Part shown: one piece after another, positions 53,665 to 63,759 of the stretch
How positions within the stretch are numbered: position 1 is the first letter of the stretch
How the letters are laid out: each line of letters starts with the position of its first letter
Origin: Plutella xylostella
Taxonomy: Eukaryota > Arthropoda > Insecta > Lepidoptera > Plutellidae
Assembly: GCF_932276165.1 (NCBI RefSeq)
Contig: NC_063987.1
Span: forward strand, 8,246,001-8,310,000
Reading direction: 5' to 3'
Length of the DNA: 64,000 nucleotides
The notes under the pieces: model-generated
The model's input: the letters and a program-made list of their open reading frames with translations, nothing else
Told to the model about the DNA's origin: nothing
Databases searched by the model: none
Translations under genes and position numbers: made by a program

Positions 53665-53743
53665 CTATAGAGCAATATACAAATTCACAATACACAAACG
53701 GCAAAAAATACACAAGAATATGCAATGAACTACTATAAATCAC
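53665..53743 (-). CDS. Possible upstream PUS1 exon with hydrophobic N-terminus
   Basis: An ATG at 53743 opens a frame ('MIYSSSLHILVYFLPFVY') that reaches a GTATGT donor after 53665 in a phase that would join the first listed exon in frame ahead of its ATG. It might give an alternative N-terminus; PUS1 has mitochondrial and nuclear forms in other animals. It is supported only by phase and donor. Confidence 0.25.
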
Positions 53744-53974
53744 AAAAGAAATGAATCCGGTCCGGCAGCCATATTTATTTTGTGATTATTTTTCTTGTTA
53801 TTTTTTTTTTGCTCTATGTTCTTCCGACCACAGACAGTATTATAAAAACTCAGAATATTGTTCTAACTAGGGATGTGAAAAAATAATCGATTATAAGTTG
53901 TTTAAAAAAATATTATATTCATCGATTTACTTCTATAGTAATTCGAGTTCTTGCACAAGTTTTGGTTTCCACCA

Positions 53975-54050
53975 AGTGGGTGCAGCAATGCACCTCTGCC
54001 TACCCCGCAAGGGAGTACATTAGTACAAGGCGTGAGTACGTGTGTTTGTT
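53975..54050 (-). repeat. Lepidopteran interspersed repeat
   Basis: 'TGGGTGCAGCAATGCACC' and 'TACCCCGCAAGGGAGTA' are the reverse of the element at 39253-39330. Confidence 0.7.
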
Positions 54051-54304
54051 TTGGTTTCCACCTAACACCTAACCTAATGTAATAACACAAACACACTGCA
54101 ATGTTTAATTAATCTTATGTAACGAGAAGGCCTCGCTTCGTTGGGCTTTGAAGGGATAGTCACAGTACGCGAGTCCGCCAATGATTTCAAAAGGAAGGAT
54201 ACGCCCTTCAGAACATTTTACTCAAACCTTCTTCATACAAGCAAAATAACTGCCATCTGTCATAATTTGTTGGAACTATGTCAGAGCCTTACTTACTTAC
54301 TTAC

Positions 54305-54425
54305 TTATCCTGACGACGCAACCTTGTACGTGCGTTCATATTTTACCGTCACCGGACAGTAGGTACATAATAATATGAGTGAGTTGCATGCGGACGTCCG
54401 TACAAGGTTACATCGTGCGGCCATT
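54305..54425. repeat. Inverted repeat pair (possible MITE)
   Basis: AACCTTGTACGTGCG (about 54322) and CGTCCGTACAAGGTT (about 54395) face each other, preceded by a short (ACTT)n run at 54287-54306. Confidence 0.5.
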
Positions 54426-54615
54426 GTAGACTTTGGTAGTAAAATAATTATCGCTTTAAAATGTGTTTATTTATTTATTAAGGATGATATGATATTTCAT
54501 ATTCCTTTTTGACCTTCGTATCATAGTTTTTGTAGCCTTTCACAACAAAAATAGGCATATTTTCACAAGAAACAAAGACTATCTCTCCGTCACAGACAAC
54601 TGTCGACTGAGGACC

Positions 54616-54647
54616 GTTGGCCCTAAAATGTCTATTTTAGGGCCAAC
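54616..54647. repeat. Perfect 14-bp hairpin
   Basis: GTTGGCCCTAAAAT, loop GTCT, then ATTTTAGGGCCAAC. No T-run follows. It could be a remnant of a MITE or a templated inversion. Confidence 0.9.
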
Positions 54648-55074
54648 GCGCGGGTGCCATTTTCTTCAGTGGTTGGGCCTGTCCTTACGCAGTAATATAT
54701 ATGTCAATGGAGTCCGCGTTTTTCTATGGTCACAGTCATTGAGTATGAATGGTCTGGAGACGAAATAGGCAGACGTTCCCCTCTGGCGGGGTGGTAGGCC
54801 AGAAAGGCCCACCGATTTATAAAAACTAGTTGCAGTCTCAATTTTCACTAGACTCAATCTAGTTGGCAAAGCGTTCGTTTCATAGAAAATGATTTGTTTA
54901 CATACTAAAATGACAGCTTCAATTCATAGAATATCCGGATTCCGGATTTGATCACAGATTTGATCATGGTTTATTGTTATTAGCTGTTTCCTAGCAACCA
55001 ATGTCAAAAAAATGCAATAGTGATGTACCGGTATGTACATATGTATTAATCGCCAAAAAAGGTCATAGTTGGGA

Positions 55075-55345
55075 AGCGTCTCCGTAGTCGAATTGGCTTC
55101 AGTAATCGTAACTGATCACTGAAGTTAAGCAACAACTGACACGGTCAGCCATTGGTAGGTACAGCATGAGTTACCGATTTCAAATGGTTCTTTTCCGGAC
55201 GCTTCCGTGCTTCGGACGGGAAGTTAAGCCGTGGGTCCCGGTTGCTGCTTCGGCAGCAGTAGTTAAGCCTAGTCAGAGGCCGCCCGAAGGGGCGGCTTGA
55301 AAGCATCTGACCGTCGGGTTACCCACTTACTCGACAAATTCAGTG
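55075..55345 (+). repeat. 5S rRNA-derived SINE
   Basis: 55110-55165 ('GATCACTGAAGTTAAGCAAC' and 'CGGTCAGCCATTGG') matches the internal control region of animal 5S rRNA. It is followed by a long lepidopteran SINE body with 'GAAGTTAAGCCGTGGGTCCC', 'GGTTGCTGCTTCGGCAGCAG' and 'GTTAAGCCTAGTCAGAGGCC'. The outer 5S stems are not present, so it is a retroposed SINE, not an rRNA gene. Confidence 0.7.
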
Positions 55346-55924
55346 CATTGTATTCATTCAAAAACGGCGATACGGCTCGCAACCTATCACGTGAGTATAA
55401 ATGTATAGCGAAAAGCGGGTGACTTCGTTTATTAATCATTCCTAATTAAATTTAACTATACCTAATTAATTTGAAATTAGTATGTTACCCATGTTCTCGA
55501 ATTCATTGATAACACTTATCGATAATTGTTACATCCATTGGCAAGAAAAATGAAGATCGCTACGCTATAGGAACTATAAAGTCATGACAATAAAGCTTTT
55601 TACACTGTTTAAATTTGGTTTAAATAAAACTTTTTATCACTGTCAGTTATTTACATTTTAAAAATAAAATACCGATTGTTAATATCTTTTTAACGGATTT
55701 GTTTTAAATAAATATAATAGAGCGATTAGATACGGTCTATAAAAAAACGTTAGGATGCACTTCCGTTTTCAGGACTTTATAGTTGGACAAGGCTGGCAGC
55801 CCAAAAAAACCGTTTCAAAGGTGTTCCGTTTCTCTACTAACTTGCCAGGCTGTACCCACTGGTAACTTATCGAACTGACTGGCTGCGTGTCATTGACAAT
55901 GACACAGTCATTGACACAGGGAAC

Positions 55925-56110
55925 AGGGAGAACGGTGCGGTAGGGTAAAGCGACCGCTTCTCACGCCAGAGATGCGGGCGGGTTCGAATCCCCTCGCTGA
56001 CATGAGTTTTTTTTGGAATTGAAGTATAACTTCCTACCTACCTAGTTACAACGTAACATAGCTCTTACGGTGAAGGAAAACATTGTGAGGAAACCTGCAC
56101 ATGCGTATCC
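55925..56110 (+). repeat. tRNA-derived SINE
   Basis: A weakened A box near 55938 and a perfect B box GGTTCGAATCC (55981-55991), followed by 'GTGAAGGAAAACATTGTGAGGAAACCTGCA' in part, the usual lepidopteran tail. Confidence 0.7.
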
Positions 56111-56690
56111 TAGTGCATTGTACCTACTCATTAAAAAACGGCGATATACGGCACCGTCGTCGTGACCTATCACGTGAAAACAAATGTACAGCGAAAAGCA
56201 CCTCTGACTATCCCTTAGGGGATTACAGAGCATAATTACTTATATTATTATGTTACTATTTAGTTAACTAACTAGTTATAACTATAGGTAGGTACATAAA
56301 AAAAATATATCCATCGTCAATATAAGTAGTTACATATACTTTCCAAGATATTGACTCTGGGAGCAAGGACAATAGACAAGGAACATTAACTAGGTACTTA
56401 GGTACTACTTCTGTAACGAGAAGCTCTGGAGCCCATTCATCTGCAACACAATGAGTTTAGTGGACGATGGCGATGCACCTACGTATATAAGTACCTATAT
56501 ATTGTACCACCTAGCTATATGTCTACATACCGTCGAATGCAACACAATAAAAACAATCATTAAATGGTACTACCTACGTAGCATTGCATGGAATTCGCCA
56601 AAGTGCGCAGGTCCACAGTGCACGCATGCGCCGCAGCCCACCTATACCCAGAAACAAGGTAATCAGTTCAGCATGGGTTGACGCCGCAAC

Positions 56691-57371
56691 ATGAGGGGAG
56701 GCAGTTCCGAGAGGCTCGTCGCGCGGCCGACGCGCCGCCGCGGCGAGACCCGAGCCAAGCTGACGCGCTACATCACCATCACGCTCGCGACGCTGCTGGG
56801 CGGCGGCGCCTCCGCGCTGCTCTTCCTCGTGCCGCTGTACGCCGACCCCGCGCTCAGCGCGCTCGCCGCGGACTTCGACCCGGTCCCCGCCGAGTGCGTG
56901 ACGGAGCGCCGCGACGACCGCCTCGGCCTCGACAACTGCACCTGGGCCTCGTGCCGCGAGGGCTGCACCAGCGACGCCTACAAGTGCACGCAATTACACG
57001 TCAAATACAAGCCGTACAGCGAGGAATGGCGGCCAGCGATCCTGTTCGTCAACATAAAAGGCTGTGGGTATCCGCCGATGGTGGATTGTGAGAACTTTAC
57101 GACGAGTTACGGGTTCGTGGGGGCGAGGTACCCTTGTTTCTGGTCGCGGGCGGATGATAGTGTGGTGGTGCCGCGGTGGTCGCGCGGGGAGCAGGTGGCC
57201 ACGGTCACGCGCACGCTGGCGCTGCCGCTGTTCCTGGCCGGCTGCGCGGGCATCGGGCTGTGCGCGCTGCACTGCGAGTGCCGCCCGCGGAGACGCCGCC
57301 GCCCGCCACGCCGCCCGCCGCGCCTGCCAACCCTCTCGCCGGACGACACCTCCGTCTACCGATTAGCTTAG
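56691..57371 (+). CDS. TipE-family sodium channel auxiliary subunit (intronless)
   Basis: 226 residues in one exon. First membrane segment at about residues 27-50 (ITLATLLGGGASALLFLVPLYA), a large extracellular loop with many cysteines and two sequons, and a second membrane segment at about 176-196 (LALPLFLAGCAGIGLCALHC). The loop shows the family signature 'NCTWASCREGCTSDAYKC' and 'NIKGCGYPPMVDC'. TipE proteins bind the insect voltage-gated sodium channel Para and raise its surface expression. The C-terminus is short, basic and Pro-rich. The first half is very GC-rich, unlike its flanks. Poly-A-like AATAAA lies near 57504. Which paralogue (tipE or a TEH) is not decided. Confidence 0.88.
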   Translation: MRGGSSERLVARPTRRRGETRAKLTRYITITLATLLGGGASALLFLVPLYADPALSALAADFDPVPAECVTERRDDRLGLDNCTWASCREGCTSDAYKCTQLHVKYKPYSEEWRPAILFVNIKGCGYPPMVDCENFTTSYGFVGARYPCFWSRADDSVVVPRWSRGEQVATVTRTLALPLFLAGCAGIGLCALHCECRPRRRRRPPRRPPRLPTLSPDDTSVYRLA

Positions 57372-58376
57372 CGGAAAATTTAGTCTTAGGTAAAGAAATA
57401 ACTGGCACAAATACCTTATTTTATTATTATTAACCACTGGAGTTTAATAGATGTTCGGAAGGTTTAAATGTTATTGTAAATATTGTACCTGCTGAGAGTG
57501 TAAATAAAAAGTGATTAAATAACAAGAGATTGCACTTTTTTATTCTGGTTAACTTTCGCGTAAGTATATTTTGCAACACCATTTAGGTTACCTAATAAAG
57601 GTGTAATAAAATAAGGTTTACAAGCGTTCTTTTAGAAAGTCGATGGCTCGAGAGTTAACTACATGAATCAGTTTAGTGGGTCATCTTGAATGCCTATTGG
57701 TTCAATTTGGTTTTAGGTTGAAGGCTGCATTTGCCTGTCATTAAATAATGGGGGTAGCTTGGGGCTAGCGTAGGATTCGTAGGAACCTTGTACTTATGCA
57801 CGAATAGTTACATACCGCCGATTGTACTATTTATTTTATTTTCTATGTTTATGAAACTGTTTCTGTTTGTGTGCAATAAAGAGTATTTTATCTTTATTAT
57901 GTTCCTAGGTCCTAGGTGAGTAGTTATTGAATATCATGGAAGTAATATAAGTACTTATGACTTCCATGTTGAATATACTTAGGTACCATATTGAAGCTTT
58001 ACTTTTAAGTAAGTACCTTTTATAGTAGAAGACTTCCCTGTCTATTGTCTATACAGAATGTATAGTTATATACTTACATCCTTTTGAAGTTTTTTTGATT
58101 TGTGAGGTAGCTAGGTACTCTAGGTAGTCTTTCGCTACCTCAGCAACCAATTCTATAAGTATTCTATTCTATTATCTTTGGGGGTTTAAGTACCTGCACC
58201 TGGCCCTCTCGAGTGGAAGCTTTGTGCATATCCCCAAGGTCTAAACTGCCTTTCTAAGCTTGGAGCATTTCCCACCACGCTGGTCCACTGCGGGTTGGTG
58301 GGTTCACATATTATCTATGTATGTGTGCTAAATAGATATGCAGGTTTCCTCACGATGTTTTCCTTCACTGGGTATA
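57372..58376. other. Intergenic stretch downstream of the TipE-family gene
   Basis: AT-rich. It contains a retroposon-like tail at about 57835-57900 ('GTGTGCAATAAAGAGTATTTT') and the 'GGTTTCCTCACGATGTTTTCC' lepidopteran motif at 58344-58366. No gene is seen. Confidence 0.5.
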
Positions 58377-59573
58377 TATATGTCGCAGGCAACTGGTTTA
58401 ATCTCCTGTTTGATTGAACCACTAGCCCGTTCATTGGATGGCGCTATTCAGTTGTATGACTAAAGGACAACTGACTGAACGTCATTCAGCGAAGTCGTTG
58501 AATGGGATATAGTATAGCAACTTTGTAATGTCTGGTTAGGGTGAACATGACCAGACAAGAGTCAACAAAAAGACTATGTTACAAAGCTCTCATCTCACAA
58601 ATTAACTAAACAATAACAATAAACGTTCCTTCATATTGTTGTTCATAATTATCCAGCTTCGCCACTTTTTTTCTTTGAAACTTTCCGCCCGCGGCGTAAT
58701 AATTGGTAAATCCATGTTTTCACACTATTTTAACACAAATAACGCACTTTAAAGCTAATTTATTTGCAAAAAACTAACAAAATAGGTGCTTTTTGTGTCA
58801 GCTGTTAGCTGTTAGACGCCATATTTGTTTTATTCACCACCTGACTGATTTTAAGTCAGCTAACTAGTTGGACGTTTTGTGACGCTTGTACAATCAACGT
58901 TCGGCCTAGTCATACAACTGAACAGCGCCATCCAATGAACGGGCTAGTGGTTCAATCAAACAGGAGATTAAACCAGTTGCCTGCGACATATATATCCCAT
59001 TCAACGACTCCGCTGAATGACGTTCAGTCAAGACGTCGAACGTTACAATCAACGACTTGACGAGTTGTCCTTTAGTCATACAACTGAGTAGCGTCATCCA
59101 ATGAACGGGCTAGCGGTTCAATCAAACAGGAGATTAAACCAGATGCCTGCGACATATATATAAGTGCGTTATTTATGTTAAAATAGTGTGACAACATGGA
59201 TTTACCTATTATTACACAGCCGGCGGATAGTTTCAAAGAAAAAAATGTGCTGAAACTGGATAATTATGAACAACAATATCAAGGTACGTTTATTGTTATT
59301 GTTTACTTAATTTGTGAGATAAGAGCTTTGTAACATAGTCTTTTTGTTGACTCTTTTCTGGTCATGTTTATCCTAACCAGACATTACAAAGTTGCTATAC
59401 TATATCTCATTTAACGACTTCGCTGAATAACGTTCAGTCAAGACGTTGGACGTTACAGTCAACCACTTGACGAGTTGTTCTTTAGTCATTCAACTGAGTA
59501 GCGTCATCCAATGAACGGGCTAGCGGTTCAATCAAACAGGAGATTAAACCAGATGCCTGTGACATATACATTG
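58377..59573. mobile_element. Large foldback element with long inverted arms and repeated end module
   Basis: 58377-58760 is the inverse of much of 59157-59570. A module of about 80-130 bp ('CATCCAATGAACGGGCTAG', 'GTTCAATCAAACAGGAG', 'ATTAAACCAG') occurs four times: once inverted (about 58395-58455) and three times direct (about 58925, 59095, 59505). Each arm also holds the same short coding start (ATG at 59196, 'MDLPIITQPADSF', donor GTACGT after about 59282), so the arms derive from the 5' end of an autonomous element. The superfamily is unknown. Confidence 0.75.
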
Positions 59574-59639
59574 TTTCCTCACGATGTTTTCCTTCACTGT
59601 AAGAGAATACCTGGTATACATTGTTCTTAAGTTAAAAGA

Positions 59640-59740
59640 ACTCATTGGTACATATCAGCGCTGGGATTCGAACCCGCATCTCTTGCGTGAGAAGCGGGTG
59701 CTTATACTTGACTGAGCTACCACCGCTCCACCCGTGGTAG
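59640..59740 (-). repeat. tRNA-derived SINE (minus)
   Basis: On the minus strand: A box TGGTAGCTCAGTCAAG, then GCACCCGCTTCTCACGC and B box GGGTTCGAATCCCAGCG. The 'TTTCCTCACGATGTTTTCC' motif lies to the left at 59574-59598. Confidence 0.75.
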
Positions 59741-59750
59741 CTCGGCGACC

Positions 59751-59868
59751 CTTTGAGCGAGGCCCCATTAGTGCGTTGCGTTGCGTCGCCCCAAAGGTAC
59801 GATCGTCCAAACGTCCCAAAAATATATGGCAGTGACGACGCAACGCACTAGTGGGGCCTCGCTCTTTA
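59751..59868. mobile_element. About 118-bp MITE
   Basis: Ends GAGCGAGGCCCCATTAGTGC and the inverted GCACTAGTGGGGCCTCGCTC, with TTT on both sides. The inner part repeats GTTGCG. No gene. Confidence 0.8.
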
Positions 59869-60324
59869 GCTAGTGTTTATACGAAGAACTAGCGCCGCCA
59901 GTTGATACGAGTAAATCATAACTTCCGTTTGAAAGCGGGTTTACAAAACTGCCAAGGCCATCCCCCTCGTCATGCTTTTTAAAAATTTTGTGCTTACCTG
60001 GTGCCGACTATTACCTAACCAAAACATAAGGATGTTAGATAAGTTTCTTTCCTTTTCGGTAAGTAGTTAATTACTTACAGGGATTGCAGACTTGAGAGTT
60101 ATTCTTATTTCTGAGAGACTTCATTATTACTTCTTAGGTACACACGGCAACGTTAAATGGTTGGCAGGGCACACTAACGTAGGTAGTGTATGTGTGTGTC
60201 ATCGACGTCGACGTAATTATTTAGTTCTGGGCAACCCACACACGGATATTGTAAGCATGTAGTTGTGCCAGTGACAATAATTCATTGTTTTTATGATATG
60301 AAGCAAAATTTTGCAAGGCATTGT

Positions 60325-60405
60325 AATAGATTGAATGGCTCAGTTGGTATGATACAAGACTTACAATAATCCGTATGGTGGTTCAAATCCCACTGAACTT
60401 ACAAT
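60325..60405 (+). repeat. tRNA-like sequence (SINE head or tRNA pseudogene)
   Basis: A box TGGCTCAGTTGG and B box GGTTCAAATCC are well preserved and correctly spaced. The T stem and the acceptor stem do not pair, so it is not a working tRNA. A T-run follows at 60415. Confidence 0.6.
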
Positions 60406-60931
60406 ATTGCTTTTTGTTTTTTTTAATAGATTTAATTATTTTTTTTAAGATGGTTAATAATAGTATTGTAGTATATACGAATAAAAGCAACAGAGAAAGT
60501 AAATGAAACAAGTTATTAAGTGTTAAAATTACAAAATTTATTCTTGCCGTAACATAAACATTAAGGATGTTACGTTTTTGTTGTTTTTCGTTTTAAAACA
60601 TATAGTTGTAGTTTATATTAATAAGGAAAATTTTCAATTTAAGTTTTAAATCATAATAAACATCAGAAAAGAGTGGACTGGCTGTTTTACTAAAGTAAAT
60701 AGGCAAGTCTTATTGTAAGTGACCTAAGTCTCTTTAATAAATAAAGATAAAAAAATAAAATAAAATAAAAATAGGCAAGTCATTAGTTATATGAATCAAC
60801 ATGTTAATTAGCTAGAAATAAGATAACTTATTCCAACCTCTGTAACAATAACATCATTAACACATTGGCTTACCCATAATTGAAAATAATAATAAGTATT
60901 TAACAAAATAACTAAAATCTTATACAAATGG
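60406..60931. other. AT-rich intergenic stretch
   Basis: Nothing recognisable except an A-rich retroposon-like tail near 60735-60775 ('AATAAATAAAGATAAAAAAA'). Confidence 0.5.
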
Positions 60932-61109
60932 TGTTGGAATTGTAAACGAAAAGTCATAGTCAAGAAAAAAGGAAAATAGCACGTACTCTATGTGTTGGCC
61001 GTCATCACTACTCATCACTCACTTCATGTGTATCACTGTGTATCGATTTATATGAGACTATTAAATCGAGGCTAATCTTGATCAACTAGTGGCTTTTAAT
61101 AAAAACCCA
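60932..61109 (+). mobile_element. Ty1/copia 5' LTR
   Basis: Starts TGTTGGAATTGT, like the Drosophila copia LTR, and ends about three bases before the primer site. At about 178 bp it is short but typical for copia elements. Confidence 0.65.
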
Positions 61110-61112
61110 ATA

Positions 61113-61126
61113 GGTTATGGGCCCAG
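61113..61126 (+). other. copia primer binding site (internal initiator-Met tRNA type)
   Basis: GGTTATGGGCCCAG is the site used by copia-group elements, which prime from the inside of initiator methionine tRNA. Confidence 0.75.
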
Positions 61127-61242
61127 GACAGCTTGGCGCGTGTCATACAATAAATATTTTTGGAAAATACTACTACAAAAATAAAATAATATCTAATTAA
61201 AAGGCCGGTTGTCAAACAGTTTTACAAATACAAACAGCAATA

Positions 61243-63759
61243 ATGGCGAGTTCTATTACGACACCAATTGGTCTCCCTGTAGACAAACTAAAAGGGATGG
61301 AAGACTACAACCAGTGGAAATTTATGCTGAAAATGCTCCTCATGCACGAGGATCTTCACGACTGTATCGAAGGTGAGGACAGTTGTAAGGATGAGAGGAA
61401 GAAGCAAAAGGCGATGGCAAAAATATGTCTGTCAGTAGGTCCGTCTGCGTTGCAACATGTACGCCATGCAAAGACGCCTTATGAGGCCTGGAGCAACCTC
61501 CAGCGTGCATATGAGGACAAGGGGCTGTGTAGAAGACTCGGGCTGTTGAGGTCGCTGTTTGGTGTGAAGTTACAGGACAGAGATGGTATGCAGAGCTACC
61601 TAACATATATTACGGAGGTCGGGCAACAGTTGTCGGATATAGGATCAGCAATAGAGGATGAGTTCCTGGCAATAATAATGCTGAGCGGGCTATCTACAGA
61701 CTTCGACCCACTAATTATGGCGCTGGAGAACTCCAATACGAAGCTGACAAGCGAGACAGTCAGGAGTAAACTTCTCCAGGATCGGCGTGATGGCAAGGAA
61801 AATGAAATGAATGCACTGGCGGTAAAGAGACCTTGGCTAGTGAGGTGCTTTCGTTGTAAGAAGCCTGGTCACGTGAAGAAGGACTGCCCTAATGATGAGG
61901 TCATGGAGCCTAAGGCGGGAGGAAGACGAAGTAGTGTAAAAGAAAACTCGCTACTGACGGCCTTGTCGGTGAAAGTTCAGAACGACGTATGGTACATTGA
62001 CTCAGGGGCGACTCATCACATGTGCAATAACAAGCATATCATGCAAGAGCTGCAATGCACCAAGAAGCTGGAAGTAAATGTTGCCAACGGAGAGAAGTTA
62101 CTGACTGAGGGTATCGGCAAAGTAAAAGTATTATTGAAGACTGGTTTTAAGACTATAAGTGAAGTCTACTATATTCCTAAACTATCAGCAAATCTACTTT
62201 CAGTTAGTGAGTTAAATAGGAAAGGGTTTCGTGTAGTTTTTGATAATAATTTATGTAAAATAGTTGATGAAGGTGAAGTTATTGCCACTGGTACTGGTTT
62301 CAATGGTGTTTATGAGCTTGATGTAGTTAAGTCAGGGATCGCCATGAACTCAGCATGTGTGGAGTCGGTGACTGCACAGTCTAGCGAGGTTTCAGAGATG
62401 CCTGCACTAGTTTCTGAGCAGGGCATTGAGCAGGAGTCGGTGACTGGAGAGTCTAGCGAGGTTCCGGAGGTGTCTGCGCTGGTGTCTGCGCAGGGCATTG
62501 ATCACGAGTTGTGGCATAAGCGACTTGGACACCTGAATGCCAGGAGTATGAAACTGATGAAAAATGGGCTAGTCACAGGTATGGATTATCCAAATACTAC
62601 TTTTAATCCATGTGTAGCTTGTATAGAAGGTAAACAGACCAGACTGCCATTTCCTAAGAAAAGTTATAGTAGGTCGTCTGTCAAACTAGGGTTGGTACAT
62701 ACAGACGTATGTGGACCTATGCAGGTACCATCATTAAGTGGGAAAAGGTACTTTGTTACCTTCATTGATGATTTCTCGAGGAAAACATTCATCTACTTCA
62801 TGGATAGAAAGAGCGAGGTCTTTGAGAAATTTAAACTATTCAAAGTGCTTGTAGAGAATGAAACAGGTAGTAAAATCAAAACCTTGAGAAGTGACAATGG
62901 GGGCGAGTACATGTCTAATCAATTTCAGGAGTATCTGAAGAGCAGTGGGATAAAACATCAAACTACCGTCCCACATTGTAGTCAGCAGAATGGTGTGGCG
63001 GAGCGGGCTAATCGCACCATAATGGATAAAGCCCGCTGCATGCTCCAGGAGGCTGGGTTGGAGAAACAGTACTGGGCGGAGGCGGCGAACACGGCTGCCG
63101 TACTCAAGAACTATACACCAACCAGAGCGGTCATGGGAACAACACCTGAAGAAAAATGGACATCCAAAAAGGTGAATGTAGCACACTTACGTGTATTTGG
63201 TTGTGTAGCATATGCCATTGATGAGAAAGCCAGGAAATTGGACCCTAGATGCAAAAGGTATATTTTTGTAGGGTACTGTGAGGATAGTAAAGGGTATAGA
63301 CTTGTAGATCCTGCTTTTCCAAAGAAATGTATTAAAGCCCGGCACGTCACATTCATGGAAAGTATGTTTTTGGATAAAGTAGTGTCCAATGATGATAAAA
63401 GTAAGGAGCATGATGAATTGTTAATTTTAGATTCATCTGATAACTTAGATAGTACTACACAACCTGATCCAGCACAGTCGTCGACGGAAGCTTCTGAGAC
63501 ATCATTATGTCAGCCAGACGTGGTCGAGATGGATCAGTTGTTACCTGACGACACAGTGAATCCTCGGAGACAAACCATGTTCAGTCTGGATTCATCAGTA
63601 GAATCTGTAAATTCGGATAACCACTCTTCGGACCCTACATATATTCCAGGATGTTCAAGCATGGATTCGGAGGACTCGCTTGATTTTGAAGATGCTGATA
63701 CGGATGGGTATGCTGGGTTTACAGCGGTTACGAAGACGAAGATATACCGAAGACAATAG
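61243..63759 (+). CDS. Ty1/copia gag-protease-integrase polyprotein
   Basis: 838 residues. Gag with a CCHC knuckle 'CFRCKKPGHVKKDC' (about 206-219), protease 'WYIDSGATHHMC' (about 248-259), integrase zinc part 'LWHKRLGHLNARS' and 'CVACIEGKQ', and the catalytic triad in 'HTDVCGPM', 'LRSDNGGEYMS' and 'QQNGVAERANRT'. An acidic linker follows. The frame stops at 63759, while the reverse transcriptase starts in another frame. No other damage is visible, so the element may be young. Confidence 0.92.
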   Translation: MASSITTPIGLPVDKLKGMEDYNQWKFMLKMLLMHEDLHDCIEGEDSCKDERKKQKAMAKICLSVGPSALQHVRHAKTPYEAWSNLQRAYEDKGLCRRLGLLRSLFGVKLQDRDGMQSYLTYITEVGQQLSDIGSAIEDEFLAIIMLSGLSTDFDPLIMALENSNTKLTSETVRSKLLQDRRDGKENEMNALAVKRPWLVRCFRCKKPGHVKKDCPNDEVMEPKAGGRRSSVKENSLLTALSVKVQNDVWYIDSGATHHMCNNKHIMQELQCTKKLEVNVANGEKLLTEGIGKVKVLLKTGFKTISEVYYIPKLSANLLSVSELNRKGFRVVFDNNLCKIVDEGEVIATGTGFNGVYELDVVKSGIAMNSACVESVTAQSSEVSEMPALVSEQGIEQESVTGESSEVPEVSALVSAQGIDHELWHKRLGHLNARSMKLMKNGLVTGMDYPNTTFNPCVACIEGKQTRLPFPKKSYSRSSVKLGLVHTDVCGPMQVPSLSGKRYFVTFIDDFSRKTFIYFMDRKSEVFEKFKLFKVLVENETGSKIKTLRSDNGGEYMSNQFQEYLKSSGIKHQTTVPHCSQQNGVAERANRTIMDKARCMLQEAGLEKQYWAEAANTAAVLKNYTPTRAVMGTTPEEKWTSKKVNVAHLRVFGCVAYAIDEKARKLDPRCKRYIFVGYCEDSKGYRLVDPAFPKKCIKARHVTFMESMFLDKVVSNDDKSKEHDELLILDSSDNLDSTTQPDPAQSSTEASETSLCQPDVVEMDQLLPDDTVNPRRQTMFSLDSSVESVNSDNHSSDPTYIPGCSSMDSEDSLDFEDADTDGYAGFTAVTKTKIYRRQ

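Noticed and set aside
55110..55165. Functional 5S rRNA gene
   Set aside because: Only the internal part resembles 5S; outer stems are missing and a SINE body follows.
56574..57408. Several other long frames across the TipE-family gene on both strands
   Set aside because: GC-rich sequence gives few stops; only the frame from 56691 has membrane segments, cysteine pattern and sequons of a known family.
60325..60405. Functional tRNA gene
   Set aside because: A and B boxes are good but the T stem and acceptor stem do not pair.
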